Shown piece by piece: positions 11,899 through 22,015 of a stretch of 64,000 nucleotides of DNA. The first letter of the stretch is position 1; each line of letters opens with the position of its first letter. This stretch comes from Lasiodiplodia sp. COLG20 (Eukaryota > Ascomycota > Dothideomycetes > Botryosphaeriales > Botryosphaeriaceae). The notes under the pieces are model-generated. The model was not told where the DNA came from. It made no database searches and saw only the letters and a list, made by a program, of their open reading frames with translations. Where the stretch lies: the NCBI GenBank assembly GCA_009801085.1, contig VNWV01000001.1, positions 1,922,001 to 1,986,000 on the forward strand, in the 5' to 3' direction. A program made the translations under genes and the position numbers.

Positions 11899-12907
11899 TT
11901 TCGCAACCGCTCGATTTTCTTCGTATACCTTTCTCTCCTGATGATTTTTTTATGAAGTGGTCTTGGTTGCGGTAATATTCACGTTGGAACGAAAACAGGA
12001 GATTGCATTTAGCAGCAAGATGATTGGCTTTTTGCACGATTGAGGATGTTGAGGGGCTTTCTACGCTTGAAAGCGAGGCAGGATCTGACTGCTGCAGCCC
12101 GCACCACCACCACGATTTCTTTCCCTTTTGTCTTGCATTCTGCATTTGATGTCTTTCAGTTCCTGATTTTGTAACGTCTCTCGGGATACCACATCTCCCG
12201 CCCGTTTGCATTTGATCCTCGGCGGGATCACTTTTCCTTACCAATTTCCTTACACACTCTTTTCTAATTTTGCCTTGTGGCATAGACACTGCGTTTCTTC
12301 TTCAGCGATGGCGTCATGTGGGATACTATTTAGTGAGGCTTCCTCCGAGACTCTCTTTTTCCCTTTGCTTGGATCGCCCTTTTTTCTGCGCATTTCGGCA
12401 CTATATCACCATCGCAGGTGTTCTATTTGAGCAAGTCATGTCACTTGACATGCATCTGATCTAGAGGGCCCTTTCGGGGTTTGGATCACAAAAAGTAGCT
12501 AGGACTTATTTTCCTTGGTGTGCAATCTAATGTAGCAATATCAATAACTTTACACGGGATTCAATGTCACCTTTTGTGAGTAGCAGAGCAAGTAACCGAA
12601 ATTGTTCAATCTGATCGCACCTACCGGACTTGTCCTTTATACTAATGCACGCTAGACCATCACACCTTTTTTCACGCATGTCCCATCTACGGCTTCACTA
12701 TCACTTACGCCTCCACAGCTGGAACCCTAGAACGGCAGGAAGATACCCACACAATTCTCAGCATCACAGTCTGCATCAGCCGCACGGGATAGGTCAGCAG
12801 TCAGAGGCAAGTGCTCTGTCTTCATCTTCTCCCTTTCCCCCCTTCCTCGCCGCCTTCCTTCGTTCCTTCGTCCCCTTCCTCCTCCTTCCTCCCTCTTCCC
12901 TCTTCCT
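11899..12907. other. Convergent intergenic region
   Basis: About 1 kb between the 3' ends of two converging genes. It is T-rich on the + strand after 11930 and becomes a CT-rich tract at 12830-12905 just outside the stop of the minus-strand gene. Presumably two 3' UTRs with polyadenylation sites. No frame here looks coding. Confidence 0.5.
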
Positions 12908-15681
12908 TCAGACACAGATTCCCATGCAATCCGCGCCGCCGGTCAGGGGGTCGCAGCCGTCGTCGGGATCTTCGACGCAGGTGCGCCCGGGCTCGTCGCA
13001 CGGGGTGCCGGCGAAGCCGCCGCAGCGCTGTGGGACGATGCACACGCCCGCCTCGCCGCAGGCCGGGCCGCAGCCGCCCGTCGGGCTCTCGTCCGTGGCG
13101 TCCAGGTCGCGCACGCACGCGAAGCCGTAGGGACACGTCTCGTTGGTGGGGCCGCCGCACTGCAGCGTCGCTGGGGCTGGTTCGGTCGGGGTGGCGGTCG
13201 GGGCTGGGGGGCTGAGTGGGCCGGGGCTGACGGGGGGAGGGACGATGGGGTAGGGGACGGCGGCTGGGTGGGCGCCGTTGGGGACGGGGGCGAGGGCCGG
13301 GGGGAGCGCGCTGGAGGCGGCGGCGGCTTCATCGGCGGCGGCTGGTGTGGAGGAGGGGTGGTAGTTGGAGAGGCCGACGGGGCCCGGGCCGAACATCGGG
13401 TACAGCGTCGTTATCGGGCCAGGCCAGGCGGTGTCGGGCCACGGGTAGTGCGTGGGACTGGCGGCGGCGTTGTCGTCCAGAGAAGCGATCGGGGAGGAGG
13501 CGGCGACGACGGGTGACGATGGAGACGACGCGTCCCCAGGGCTCACGGCGGCGCAGTAGCTGCGCTTCTCGGCGAAGCCGATGCCGCTGACGAAGATGTC
13601 GACACACTGGAGACCCGGGTCGCACGGCGGGTAGCCCTCGCCGCAAGGGATGGGCGGGAATACGCTCGTCGCCGTGCTTGCTGCCTCTTCCGTTCCCACT
13701 GGTTCCGGGTCGGCCACCTGGCGTGGCGGAAGCATCACGTTGCCCCTCCTGGAGGTGACGAGGGTGTTGGTGGGATAGAAGTCCGTGATCTGGCTGAACT
13801 CGAGAGGGGTGGCGGTGTCGCTCTGGGTAGATGTCGCCGCCGCGTCGGCCAGAAGAGTGACGCCGTTGAGCACGTCGACGCAGTATCCGCCGCAGTCGAG
13901 CTCCGGACCGCAGCTCGCACCGGGCCGTCTGACGCAGTTGTAGCCGGTCGGACACGGTACTGCAGCACGGTGTCCACAGACGTGGTAGTTCGCAGCAGCG
14001 GCCCCGCTGATGCTTGGTGCAGCCGCCGCTCTTTCTTCGTTGGGGAATGTTAGCGGCGCATCGGGAAGACCTGTGAATGCCGGGGCAATGTTCGAAGCGA
14101 GCTGGTCGATGAGGGACGTCGCTGCGGGCGTGAAGAAAGAATACCAGGTATGCGTCTCAGACCAGGGTTCGTCATCTGTGAGGTCGTTGATGTAATCGGG
14201 AAGGTTCTCCAGGTACACCGGAAGCTCCAAAGGATCCGGAAGGTCTGCGATGAGGTTGGTGAAGATGATTGGAATGTCGTTCGGATCGGGGATCATGTCG
14301 AACAGCCCAGGGAGGGTCGCGTCGAGGGTTTCCGGATCAGCTGCATTGCAGTCCTGTATCCCAGTCAGGATGCGGGTAAAGAGCTGAATTGCAAAAAACT
14401 CACCAATAATTCTGGTGTAGGTCGGCCACACAGCGCCGCGCAATCACTGGCAGCTTGATTACTGCACAGGCAGCTCTAGGTCGAGTCAATACTATGACTT
14501 TGTTTTTCAGAAGTCCAAGTACCCACAAGAGGCCAGCTTTGAGCACAGAATACTGGATGACATTGTTGACATTCGGCCTGTGGTGTCACAACCGTGTCTG
14601 GCGGAACTCCTACGGGAGTAATCTCCGGGCTAGTAGGTGTATCGGCGTTGGGATCAGCGCCACAGTCCTATTATTATTACGTCAGTGCACCTATTAAAGT
14701 GCCGTTGAAAACGTGCAACGTACCTGTAGCGTAGGATACGTTCCCCCACACTTGTCGTAACAGTCAAGTGCGCCTCTGTTCTGACAGTGACACCCCTGAG
14801 ACAATTTGTCAGCCCACCAATTCCAATAATTGCTAGCGGCGAACATACAGCAGGCCAGGATGCGACGCAGAACGTCGGCTCACATTGACATGTAGGTTCC
14901 AGCTCAGAAGGGGGCGATGGAATCGTAGATGGCCGTTCAAAGCTCAAGGTAGATTCCGAGACTTCTGATGACGATGATGATAGCATTGACTCCACAGCCG
15001 GCAAAGAAGACACTAAGACTGGGCCCGGGTTCGTTGGAAAGACTGGTGCCGTTTGCGATGGTCGGGCGAATGCGCCATACAGCGCAGCACTTTGTTCTGG
15101 AGTGTCGCCACAATTCTGAAGTGCTGGTGCAACCCCGCCGCAACTCTGGTAACAGCTGACTTTGGCGGTGTTGGAGCAGCGGCATGACTGGCATCGTTAA
15201 TATTACTTCCTGAACCTGATGAGGCTGCTAGACGTACTTGAGGCCAAATTTGCGCACAAAAGACCGGCTCGCATGAACAACTTGCTGACGGTGCTGCGGC
15301 TAGCTCGCGGCGGGCCGGGGATGTCGGTAGAGTGCTAGTTGAGAGTGACGTGGAGATAGAGCCGCAGTCCTGTTGATTGTGAGCAAGCTGAAAGATGAAA
15401 CATTGCGGGCACTTCGGCTTACCTTCAGAGCAGGCGCTGGACAGACTTTGCCCTCGCTGAGCTGCCTGTCCCAGCAGGCCGAAATCTCTGCATTCTGGCA
15501 CTCACAGCGCTAGGATATAGTCAGAAAGGTGCGGGTAAGCATGAGGCAGGTTGCGTACTTCTGGTTGACTAGGCGGGCATAGAGGCATAGGGCACGCGCA
15601 TTCGGCGTCAGGTTCCGCTGGCACGGCCGGCGCAGCCAGGGACAACTGAAACGATGCCAAGACGAAATAGAGCGCTTTCAT
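12908..15681 (-). CDS. Secreted cysteine-rich modular protein (two families of tandem Cys modules)
   Basis: Eight exons (descending): 15681-15559, 15509-15423, 15369-15238, 15187-14849, 14795-14724, 14667-14527, 14475-14404, 14353-12908; 803 aa; every intron phase 0. A signal peptide (MKALYFVLASFQLSLA) is followed by four modules of type A at about residues 28-320: CxC-x-P-x-C, then usually W-P, then CxC-x-N, then two or three more Cys. In all four the intron falls just before the second CxC. Exon 8 has a non-repeat segment rich in DLP motifs, then about four type B modules (C-G-x...CP-x-G...C...GG-x-C/GICV) separated by Pro/Ala/Ser-rich linkers; the last ends at the stop, with no membrane or GPI tail. 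I infer an extracellular disulfide-rich protein, perhaps wall- or carbohydrate-binding. No enzyme domain is seen. Confidence 0.82.
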
Positions 15682-16324
15682 GATGGAAACTCTTCTCCAG
15701 GTGCTGGAGGAGGATAGTCCTGCATGGCATCGAGATATAAGAGGGCGAAGGATGAGGAATGGAAAGCTAATTTCGAATTTTTGCCCCTACCCAACTCGAA
15801 AGTCATCCGCACCCCGACAACTCGCATCGAGCGATTCCTTGGATTCTGTCATACAACGCCAACTGCCAGACTTGTGCCTCCTTGCTTCCGCTATCCAGTG
15901 TCGTGAAAGGTAAATGGACGTTTCAAACGCTCCCGGGGAGGAAATCCAACACTTCCAAGCCGTCGATGAGTCTGTAGCTGCGCCACTTACGATTGGATGG
16001 CGGTCTGTCCGGGAGGGATGACGTTTGCAGACAGATGTGCTTGGCAGTAATCAAGAATGTGGGGGTCAAGGTTGTAAATGCCGGGGTTCCAGTCTACTCT
16101 GACGCCTGCTGTTACACACAGGGGAGGGGAGTGCTGCCGTCGCCTTTTCCGGTATATTTGGTCTATATTTGTGCACCCCATGCTTGGCTAGTGCGAGGCC
16201 CATCCCGTCGGCGTGGTCTCTCCTTCTTTCCCACGCGACGCAGAAGCTAGGCTCGCGACCCAGGGCGAGGGAAAATGAAGTTAAGGCAAACAGTGGGTAC
16301 CATTCTTCACGGGAAGATATCTGC
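15682..16324. other. Intergenic, promoter of the cysteine-rich gene
   Basis: 643 bp between two minus-strand genes. It holds the TATA-like site above and the 3' UTR of the J-protein gene. I see no other coding or repeat signal. Confidence 0.5.
15734..15740 (-). promoter_or_regulatory. Possible TATA box of the cysteine-rich gene
   Basis: On the minus strand the sequence reads CTTATATC about 55 bp before the ATG at 15681, a usual distance for a fungal TATA element. It is the only TATA-like site close to this start. Confidence 0.35.
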
Positions 16325-17250
16325 TCATTTCTTGCCCTTCTTGACCCGAGAAGCCGTCCGCTGGAACGCTTCCTCGGGTGGCTCGTCCAACGGCGGGGCT
16401 CGCTTCTTGCCCTTTTTGGAATCAGGTGCATACTTTGCCTCTAGCTGGTCGAAGAAGGATTCGGAGCGACCTTTCTGACGCTGCTGGATCAGAGCTGCGA
16501 GGTCGCCCAGGTCGCCGCCCTGTGCCTTCTTCTGCTTCTTTTTGGGGCCCTCCATTTCCTTTGCAGCATCGCCAGCTTCTTCGGCCTCTTTCTTTGCCTT
16601 CTTGATCCTGTCCCGACGGCTCTTCTCCGACTCCTCGGTGTATTTCTTGAGGGCAGGCACGGTTCCATCTGCGATGGCGGCGTCGAGAATAGTTCGGAAG
16701 CGATCCTCATCCTCGAGCGGGTTGCTGAGCATGACAACTTCGTAGATTTTGTTCATATTGCCCTTGAACTTGTTGTAGGCATCGATGAGGTCATTCCTCT
16801 CCTCATCGCCGCCTTTGTACTCGTTCTTGAACTTCTCAATGGCCTCGGCCGTCACTATGCCCTCGAACTGTTCCTTGTAGTATTGGACCCAGTTGAAGTC
16901 GTCATCCTCCAGGTCGACGGTTTCTTCGGTGCGACCGGTGGTATCGTAGCGTGAGCGACGACGAGGATCGGAGAGAATAGCGAAAGCGAAAGCTATTTCC
17001 TGGAACTTGGCGTGCGCGGCCTCCTTGTCCTCGGCCTTGTCTGGCGGATCATTAGAAGGATACACCTCGTGCAGCATGAATACTGACCTGGGTGATGCTT
17101 CAGGGCAGCTTTGCGGTATGCGCTCTTGATGTGGTCGGGTGTTGCATCTTTAGCAACGCCTAAAACATCGTACGGATCGATGGACTTGGGCGGCTCCTCA
17201 TCGATGAGGTCTTCGATATCGTCGTTTTGCTTCTTCTGCTTTCTGGGCAT
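16325..17250 (-). CDS. J-domain co-chaperone, DNAJC9-like
   Basis: Type III (class C) J-protein predicted to stimulate an Hsp70; human DNAJC9 also binds histones H3-H4. Two exons, 17250-17088 and 17040-16325, give 292 aa with a 47-nt intron. The J domain lies at about residues 24-95: DPYDVLGV, the HPD tripeptide formed exactly across the splice (HHP|DK), then FQEIAFAFAILSDPRRRSRYD. After it comes an acidic patch, a helical region with FNWVQYYKEQFEG and a Lys-rich coiled coil ending in RVKKGKK, all typical of the DNAJC9 family. There is no Gly/Phe or Cys-rich domain. The lysine-rich tail suggests a nuclear location. It shares a 175-bp promoter with the divergent deaminase gene. Confidence 0.85.
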
Positions 17251-17425
17251 GGTGACAGGTGTGAGGATGGATGTGGTGGGGATGCGGTCGGTGCGCTGTG
17301 GATGAGCAGATGAGGAAGACGCGTCGCGCGGTCCGATCGACGTAATCGTCAAAACGCGTCTCAACCGCCTGACCCCCGCAGAACCACTACAACATCGTAA
17401 TAAAAGCCGTTCTTCACCACTCATC

Positions 17426-17953
17426 ATGTCTGCCGAATCGATCAAACCGTCCTCGCCGACCGATTACTCGGCATACATGCGATTGGCCCTCGCCGAAGCA
17501 AAGAAGTCTCCCCCAAAGCCCACCAACTTCTGTGTTGGCGCCGTTCTCGTCGACGAGAGCGACGGGAGCATTTTAGCCACTGGCTACACCCTCGAGCTAG
17601 AGGGAAACACGCATGCAGAGCAATGCGCCCTGCAAAAGTTTGCCTCGGCCCACAACCTCTCTGAAGAGCGTGTAGGCGAGGTGCTCCCAGAACATGCTGT
17701 CATCTACACCACAATGGAGCCATGCGGAGTGAGGCTGAGCGGGAACCTTCCGTGCGTCGACCGCATCCTCCGAACCAAGAGCGCGGGCAAGGGCATAAGA
17801 AAGGTCTACCTTGGCGTTAAGGAGCCCGAGAAGTTCGTCGGAGAAAACGTCGGAAGAGCAAAGCTGGAGGAGCAGGGCATTGAATGCGTCCATGTCCCGG
17901 GGTTAGAAGAGGACATCCTGGCTGTTGCTACGGCTGGCCACGAGAAAGCCTGA
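17426..17953 (+). CDS. Zinc-dependent CMP/dCMP-type deaminase, possibly riboflavin-pathway
   Basis: Single exon, 175 aa, the size of one cytidine/deoxycytidylate deaminase domain. Zinc ligands and catalytic Glu are visible: HAE at residues 63-65 and the PCG...PC pair around residues 99-110 in TTMEPCG...NLPC. The segment NFCVGAVLVD before it is the usual substrate-loop strand. Short fungal proteins of this kind are often annotated as the pyrimidine deaminase of riboflavin synthesis (RibD-N/Rib2-like); that assignment is inference, and a nucleotide or tRNA deaminase role is not excluded. No signal peptide, so cytosolic. The divergent J-protein gene begins 175 bp away. Confidence 0.85.
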   Translation: MSAESIKPSSPTDYSAYMRLALAEAKKSPPKPTNFCVGAVLVDESDGSILATGYTLELEGNTHAEQCALQKFASAHNLSEERVGEVLPEHAVIYTTMEPCGVRLSGNLPCVDRILRTKSAGKGIRKVYLGVKEPEKFVGENVGRAKLEEQGIECVHVPGLEEDILAVATAGHEKA

Positions 17954-18219
17954 TCCCGCCAGTAAGTGAGCAGCCACGACAATACCATCAAATCGACTTT
18001 TTTTACGCCAAAACGCCCATTTGGATCCTGCCCTTGAGTCTGTATCCGATACGTGCGGAAATTCCGCAGCGGAGAGTAGAATTGCGTCACGACTCTCCTC
18101 TGGCCTAATCCATTTTCGGCAATCAGCTCTGCCCCTCTGACGTACAGCACAAAGGAGTATAACTCTGCCACGCCTCTTGCTCCCTTTGCTCTTCAACATC
18201 TGCTCAACCATCCTGCCCG

Positions 18220-19234
18220 ATGCGCCCATTCGTACAACGGCCCCTTCAAACTTTTGCGAAATCCCTTGTCCTGCCCACCCGCGTGCAATACGCGCCTACA
18301 TCGCAAGCCCGCACCATGGCAACCAGTTCGTAGACCCAAGAAAGGGATATTATCTCAGCTCATACTGACTGCCTCCCCTTGAAGACGACCTGAAAATCGA
18401 AAACACTGACATCAAAACTGCGCCGGGCGTCGAGTTGTCGTCCGAACAGAAGGTCATCGTCGGCAGCATTCTCGACCTCTTCGCCGGCAAGCCATCCCTA
18501 CCGAAGCTCCGCCTGTGGTCCGACGAAGCCGTCTTCGAGGATCCCATCACCCAGGCACGTGGCAGAAAGCAATATGAGCCGCAATGGGTAAATTTCTCCT
18601 GCCTCTCGCCTCCCATTTCTCCTTGAAACAAAAAGAAAAGACGAAGCACAAGCAACGCTCCCCACTTCCAAGCCTTGAAGACTAACTTCTTCCTCTCCCT
18701 TCTCTCCACGCTGCAGTACGGCCTCAAAGCCGCCTTCAGCGAGATCGAGCGGCTGCATCACGAAGTGACGTCGGCGGGCAACCCCATCATGATGTCGCTC
18801 AAGACGCGCTACGTGGTCAAGGGCATCCAGAAAGAGACGACCATCAACTCGGTCGTCAGCATCGCCACCGACAGCGCCGGCACCATCACCAAGGTCGAGG
18901 ACCGCTGGGACGGCAGCCTGCCCGACAGCAGCATCGCCAATGTGAGTACCGTCTGGCAGTTGGCCAGCCCCTTCTGGTGGGCCAACTACGCCTTCGCCTG
19001 GGCTTGGTGGACGGCCAGCTGGGCGTGGTGGTCGACACCATGGTTGGTGCGTACGGCGACGGCCGCTGTTACGACCCTTTTTTTTTTTTTTCTCTCTGCG
19101 AGGTGAATGTTGCTGTGCTGACCTTCTCTTCTTTCTCCGCACAGGCTTTCCGTCGACTCAACGCAGTCAGCGTCCCAAAAATGGTCGGCGTTCCGAAGAA
19201 CGACGAGGAAGACGCAAAGATGGGAAACCAATGA
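18220..19234 (+). CDS. NTF2/SnoaL-like protein with probable mitochondrial presequence
   Basis: Exons 18220-18325, 18385-18587, 18717-18941 (or 19046) and 19145-19234 give 207 or 242 aa. The first 35 residues are basic and lack acidic residues, with Arg spaced by hydrophobics (MRPFVQRPLQTFAKSLV), a typical mitochondrial targeting peptide. The rest has the NTF2-fold pattern of fungal SnoaL-like proteins: VIVGSILDLFAGKP, LRLWSDEAVFEDPI, TRYVVKGIQKE, ITKVEDRWDG, ending LNAVSVPKMVGVPK. No catalytic assignment is possible. Two donors, 18942 (GTGAGT) and 19047 (GTGCGT), use the same acceptor and both keep the frame. The longer choice inserts 35 residues with ten tryptophans (see findings). Exon 1 uses an unusual GTTCGT donor; other splices break the frame. 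Confidence 0.75.
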
Positions 19235-19489
19235 GGCTGACAAAGAGCAGCAGTATGGACCTGTCCTGTATGAGAAAGCATCTACGGCATTTGTTCCCCA
19301 CTATTAATTGTATTTACCACGAATTTCTTCGCGTTGCTCATGAAGTCATAATTTCATCAGTATTACTTCCCAAGCCCCATGAACATTCCGCATAACGCCA
19401 GCAGCCTCCCACCTCTTGACACGGATCCCGTGGAAGAACTCAACGGGCTTCGTGCATCGTTTTCCTTCTATTCGATCAAGCCCCTCATA

Positions 19490-20478
19490 CTATACACCGG
19501 CTCCCACTCTCCTCGCACCCGCCAACCATGCGCCGAGGAACACGTTCGCAACCACCGCAACCGGCACCCCCCACCCGTACCAGCCCCTACCTCCATGCGT
19601 CCCCCTCCACGCATCACTCACTATGAGAATGGTCCCACAGCTACCGGCGCGTGTAGTTGGCAAGCCGGGGCCGTCAGCGGTTAGTGTCGAGCAGTACCCG
19701 GCGTAGACGGCGCCACCGTCATTGTTATCGTTGTTATTGTTGTTGTTATTTCCCGCAGCGCCAACATACGCGGTCGTCGTAGTAGGTTGGACGTAGCCTC
19801 CACCAACATATTGCGTCTGCGTCTGGATGATGGTAACAGTGACGGTCGAAATTGACTGCGCGTTGACGGTGCCGCTGCAGGTGGAGCCGGCGGGGCAGCA
19901 GCCGACGACGTTCGAGGTGCTGATATATTGGCAGGTGTGGTCGGTGGGGCAACACCTTCATCAATCAGCTATAGTCCTTGTGCGCTTAACAATTTTGAAG
20001 GGATGAGTAACAGGAAAGTGTGTTTAGCAACGCGAGATTTCTTCTTGCTGAAGAAGGGACGGACCATTGTCTTCGTCTCCTGCTTTTTTCCTATTACTTG
20101 TTTTCGCAAAGAGATCACTCACCAGTTCGGATAGCCGATACCGCTGCAACTCAGCGCAGCATACTGCGGACAGTACGCGGGTGAGGCCTGGGTAATCTGC
20201 ACGCCGTCGGCGCCGACAATATAGATGGCGCCAGAGAAGGGCGCGTATACGTCCTGTGCCGCCGCTCTGGGGAGATGCTCAAGCACGTTCAGGAGTAGTA
20301 GCGTGATCAAGACGGCGACAGTGTAACTGCGGAAGACGAGGGATGGTATTAGTCTCCGAATGCGTTGCGGCAGCGCTGTTATCTCTGTAGCCGGTTCTAC
20401 GGTCCTGCTCTTCCAAAGCGCCATGATTTTTCTCTCAGAGGGCCTATGCGGTCTCGTTTGGCGTTCAGAGGTGGTCAA
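19490..20478 (-). CDS. Small cysteine-rich cell-surface protein, probably GPI-anchored
   Basis: Two exons, 20478-20123 and 19955-19490, up to 273 aa. A hydrophobic segment (VAVLITLLLLNVLEHLP) ending RAAAQ acts as signal peptide. It lies deep in the long form, so the in-frame ATG at 20424 (255 aa) may be the real start. The mature part has a compact Cys region: AYCPQYAALSCSGIGYPN, then WCCPTDHTC across the splice, then VVGCCPAGSTC. A Thr/Ser and Asn-rich stalk follows (NNNNNNDNND). The C-terminus is hydrophobic (VPVAVVANVFLGAWLAG) after small residues, as expected of a GPI signal, with a few basic residues at the very end. The 167-nt intron is longer than usual. Function unknown; fungal surface proteins with the WCCP...CCP pattern are common but uncharacterised. 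Confidence 0.78.
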
Positions 20479-22015
20479 GTCGAGTGATTGCGCGTTGTGG
20501 AAGATAGAATATCTCGTTTTACGTTGCGCCGATGGGAGATCTTATGCGCGCAGTGGCATGGCAACGCTTTAATTTGGTCCGACACAGGAATCCAAGCTCT
20601 ACAGCGCGAGGCGCAAAGCGGCGCGAGGCTCGCCAGCGGTGTAGTTACGAGCCCCACACCTGATGAGCTGGGGGTGGAGACAGCTCCTGTGCTTCGCCAA
20701 TACTTGTGAAGGCCTGTGTATAGGACAAATGAAGATGAGGATCTTTGGAAGCGAACGGTAGGGAGGATAAAAAAGAAGAAAGTTGAGGCAGAAGGCAATC
20801 GAAGGAAGGAGGGGAGAGAAGAGAAGGCGAGCGGGAAGGTGCCCCGCGGCGGGTGACTGCAGAGAGACCAGACCGCCGGTGAGACAAGGCCGGGGGGAAA
20901 GAGAAAGAAAGAAACGAAAGCTGGGAAGGCGCCATGTCAGGCCAGCAAGCTGTCCAGATTTGGTAACGAGCTCGACGGCGGAGGGGGGGTCGAGCTTCGG
21001 TGGGGGGAGAGAAGCTGCAGCTGGGAGCTTTGACGCGGTGCCGAAACCGACCGGGATGGCTGCAGCTCATGCATGCCGCAGCTGCTCTCCCGCCAGCAAA
21101 TCCCGCGTGCCTCCGATCGAGAGCTGACCAAGTAGCCGGGAGGAAAGCGAGCAATCACTCGTCCCGTCAGCAGCCGCCTGTCGTCATTGCATGCATGTCC
21201 CGGCACCTGATGAAGCCCAGCCTGGGTCTCTTCTGCACATTCCAGCCGCGTCGCCCGCATTTGGCCACCTCGCAAACGGCCCAACGTGCCGCCCGATACT
21301 TGGGCAAAGTATACGCCTCACCTTGCTGTACAGCCACCGGTGAGCCTTGCGTGCGCTCGCCTCACCGTCGACTGACTGCCAGCTCGACGCTTGCTCGCTT
21401 GTTTGCTTGCCACCCGAGCTGCGTTTGCCAGCTGCATGACCGGAGCGAGGCCGGAGACCGTATAGCAACTTCCAGTTATAATAGCAGACCGATAGAAATA
21501 GTAGCGGACTTTTCGCGGTCATGTGGCGGACTTCTCTGGTGGCAGATGGGTTGAGTGCGGCGCAGAAACCTGTCCGACATTATTTTTATGGTCAGCTTTT
21601 TCTAGGCGATCAAAGAAGCAGGAAGCATCTCCGTCTTACAGGTTTCCATTTGCAGCGAAGACAAGGCTCTTCCCTGGTTGGCGTCGGAAACAGCAGCTGC
21701 TGTGATTTGCCGAGTTGACTGCTTTCCCCCACCAAACAGCAAGGCCTGACCTTCGCGTGTTCCGAGATCCGGACCATGAGGAAATTCCATAGTCGTTGCT
21801 GCCTTTCTATCACGCTCCTTACAGATTGCAGTCATCACATGAGCTTGAATGCTCGAATGAACATGCACTTTCCGGCAAGATACCTTGCAATTACTGCGTA
21901 CGAATTATGGCCATCCACTCATGCGGCACGAATGCGCTCAAAAGGAAACAATTACTAAAAGTACACAACATCACACTTCACATCTTCCGCTCTATGACCA
22001 TCAATGCGACCTCAT
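20479..22015. other. Intergenic region without supported genes
   Basis: 1.5 kb upstream of the surface-protein gene and downstream of GH115. The purine-rich stretch at 20740-20935 on the + strand (pyrimidine-rich in the sense of the surface-protein gene) suits its promoter and leader. Frames of 170-184 codons on both strands overlap each other and have no protein-like motifs. Confidence 0.5.

Noticed and set aside
19078..19091. Run of 14 T
   Set aside because: Lies inside an intron of the NTF2-like gene before the acceptor; an ordinary polypyrimidine tract.
20645..21554. Frames of 169 (-) and 184 (+) codons
   Set aside because: Overlap each other in intergenic DNA, with low-complexity Ser/Pro/Arg or random composition and no family resemblance.
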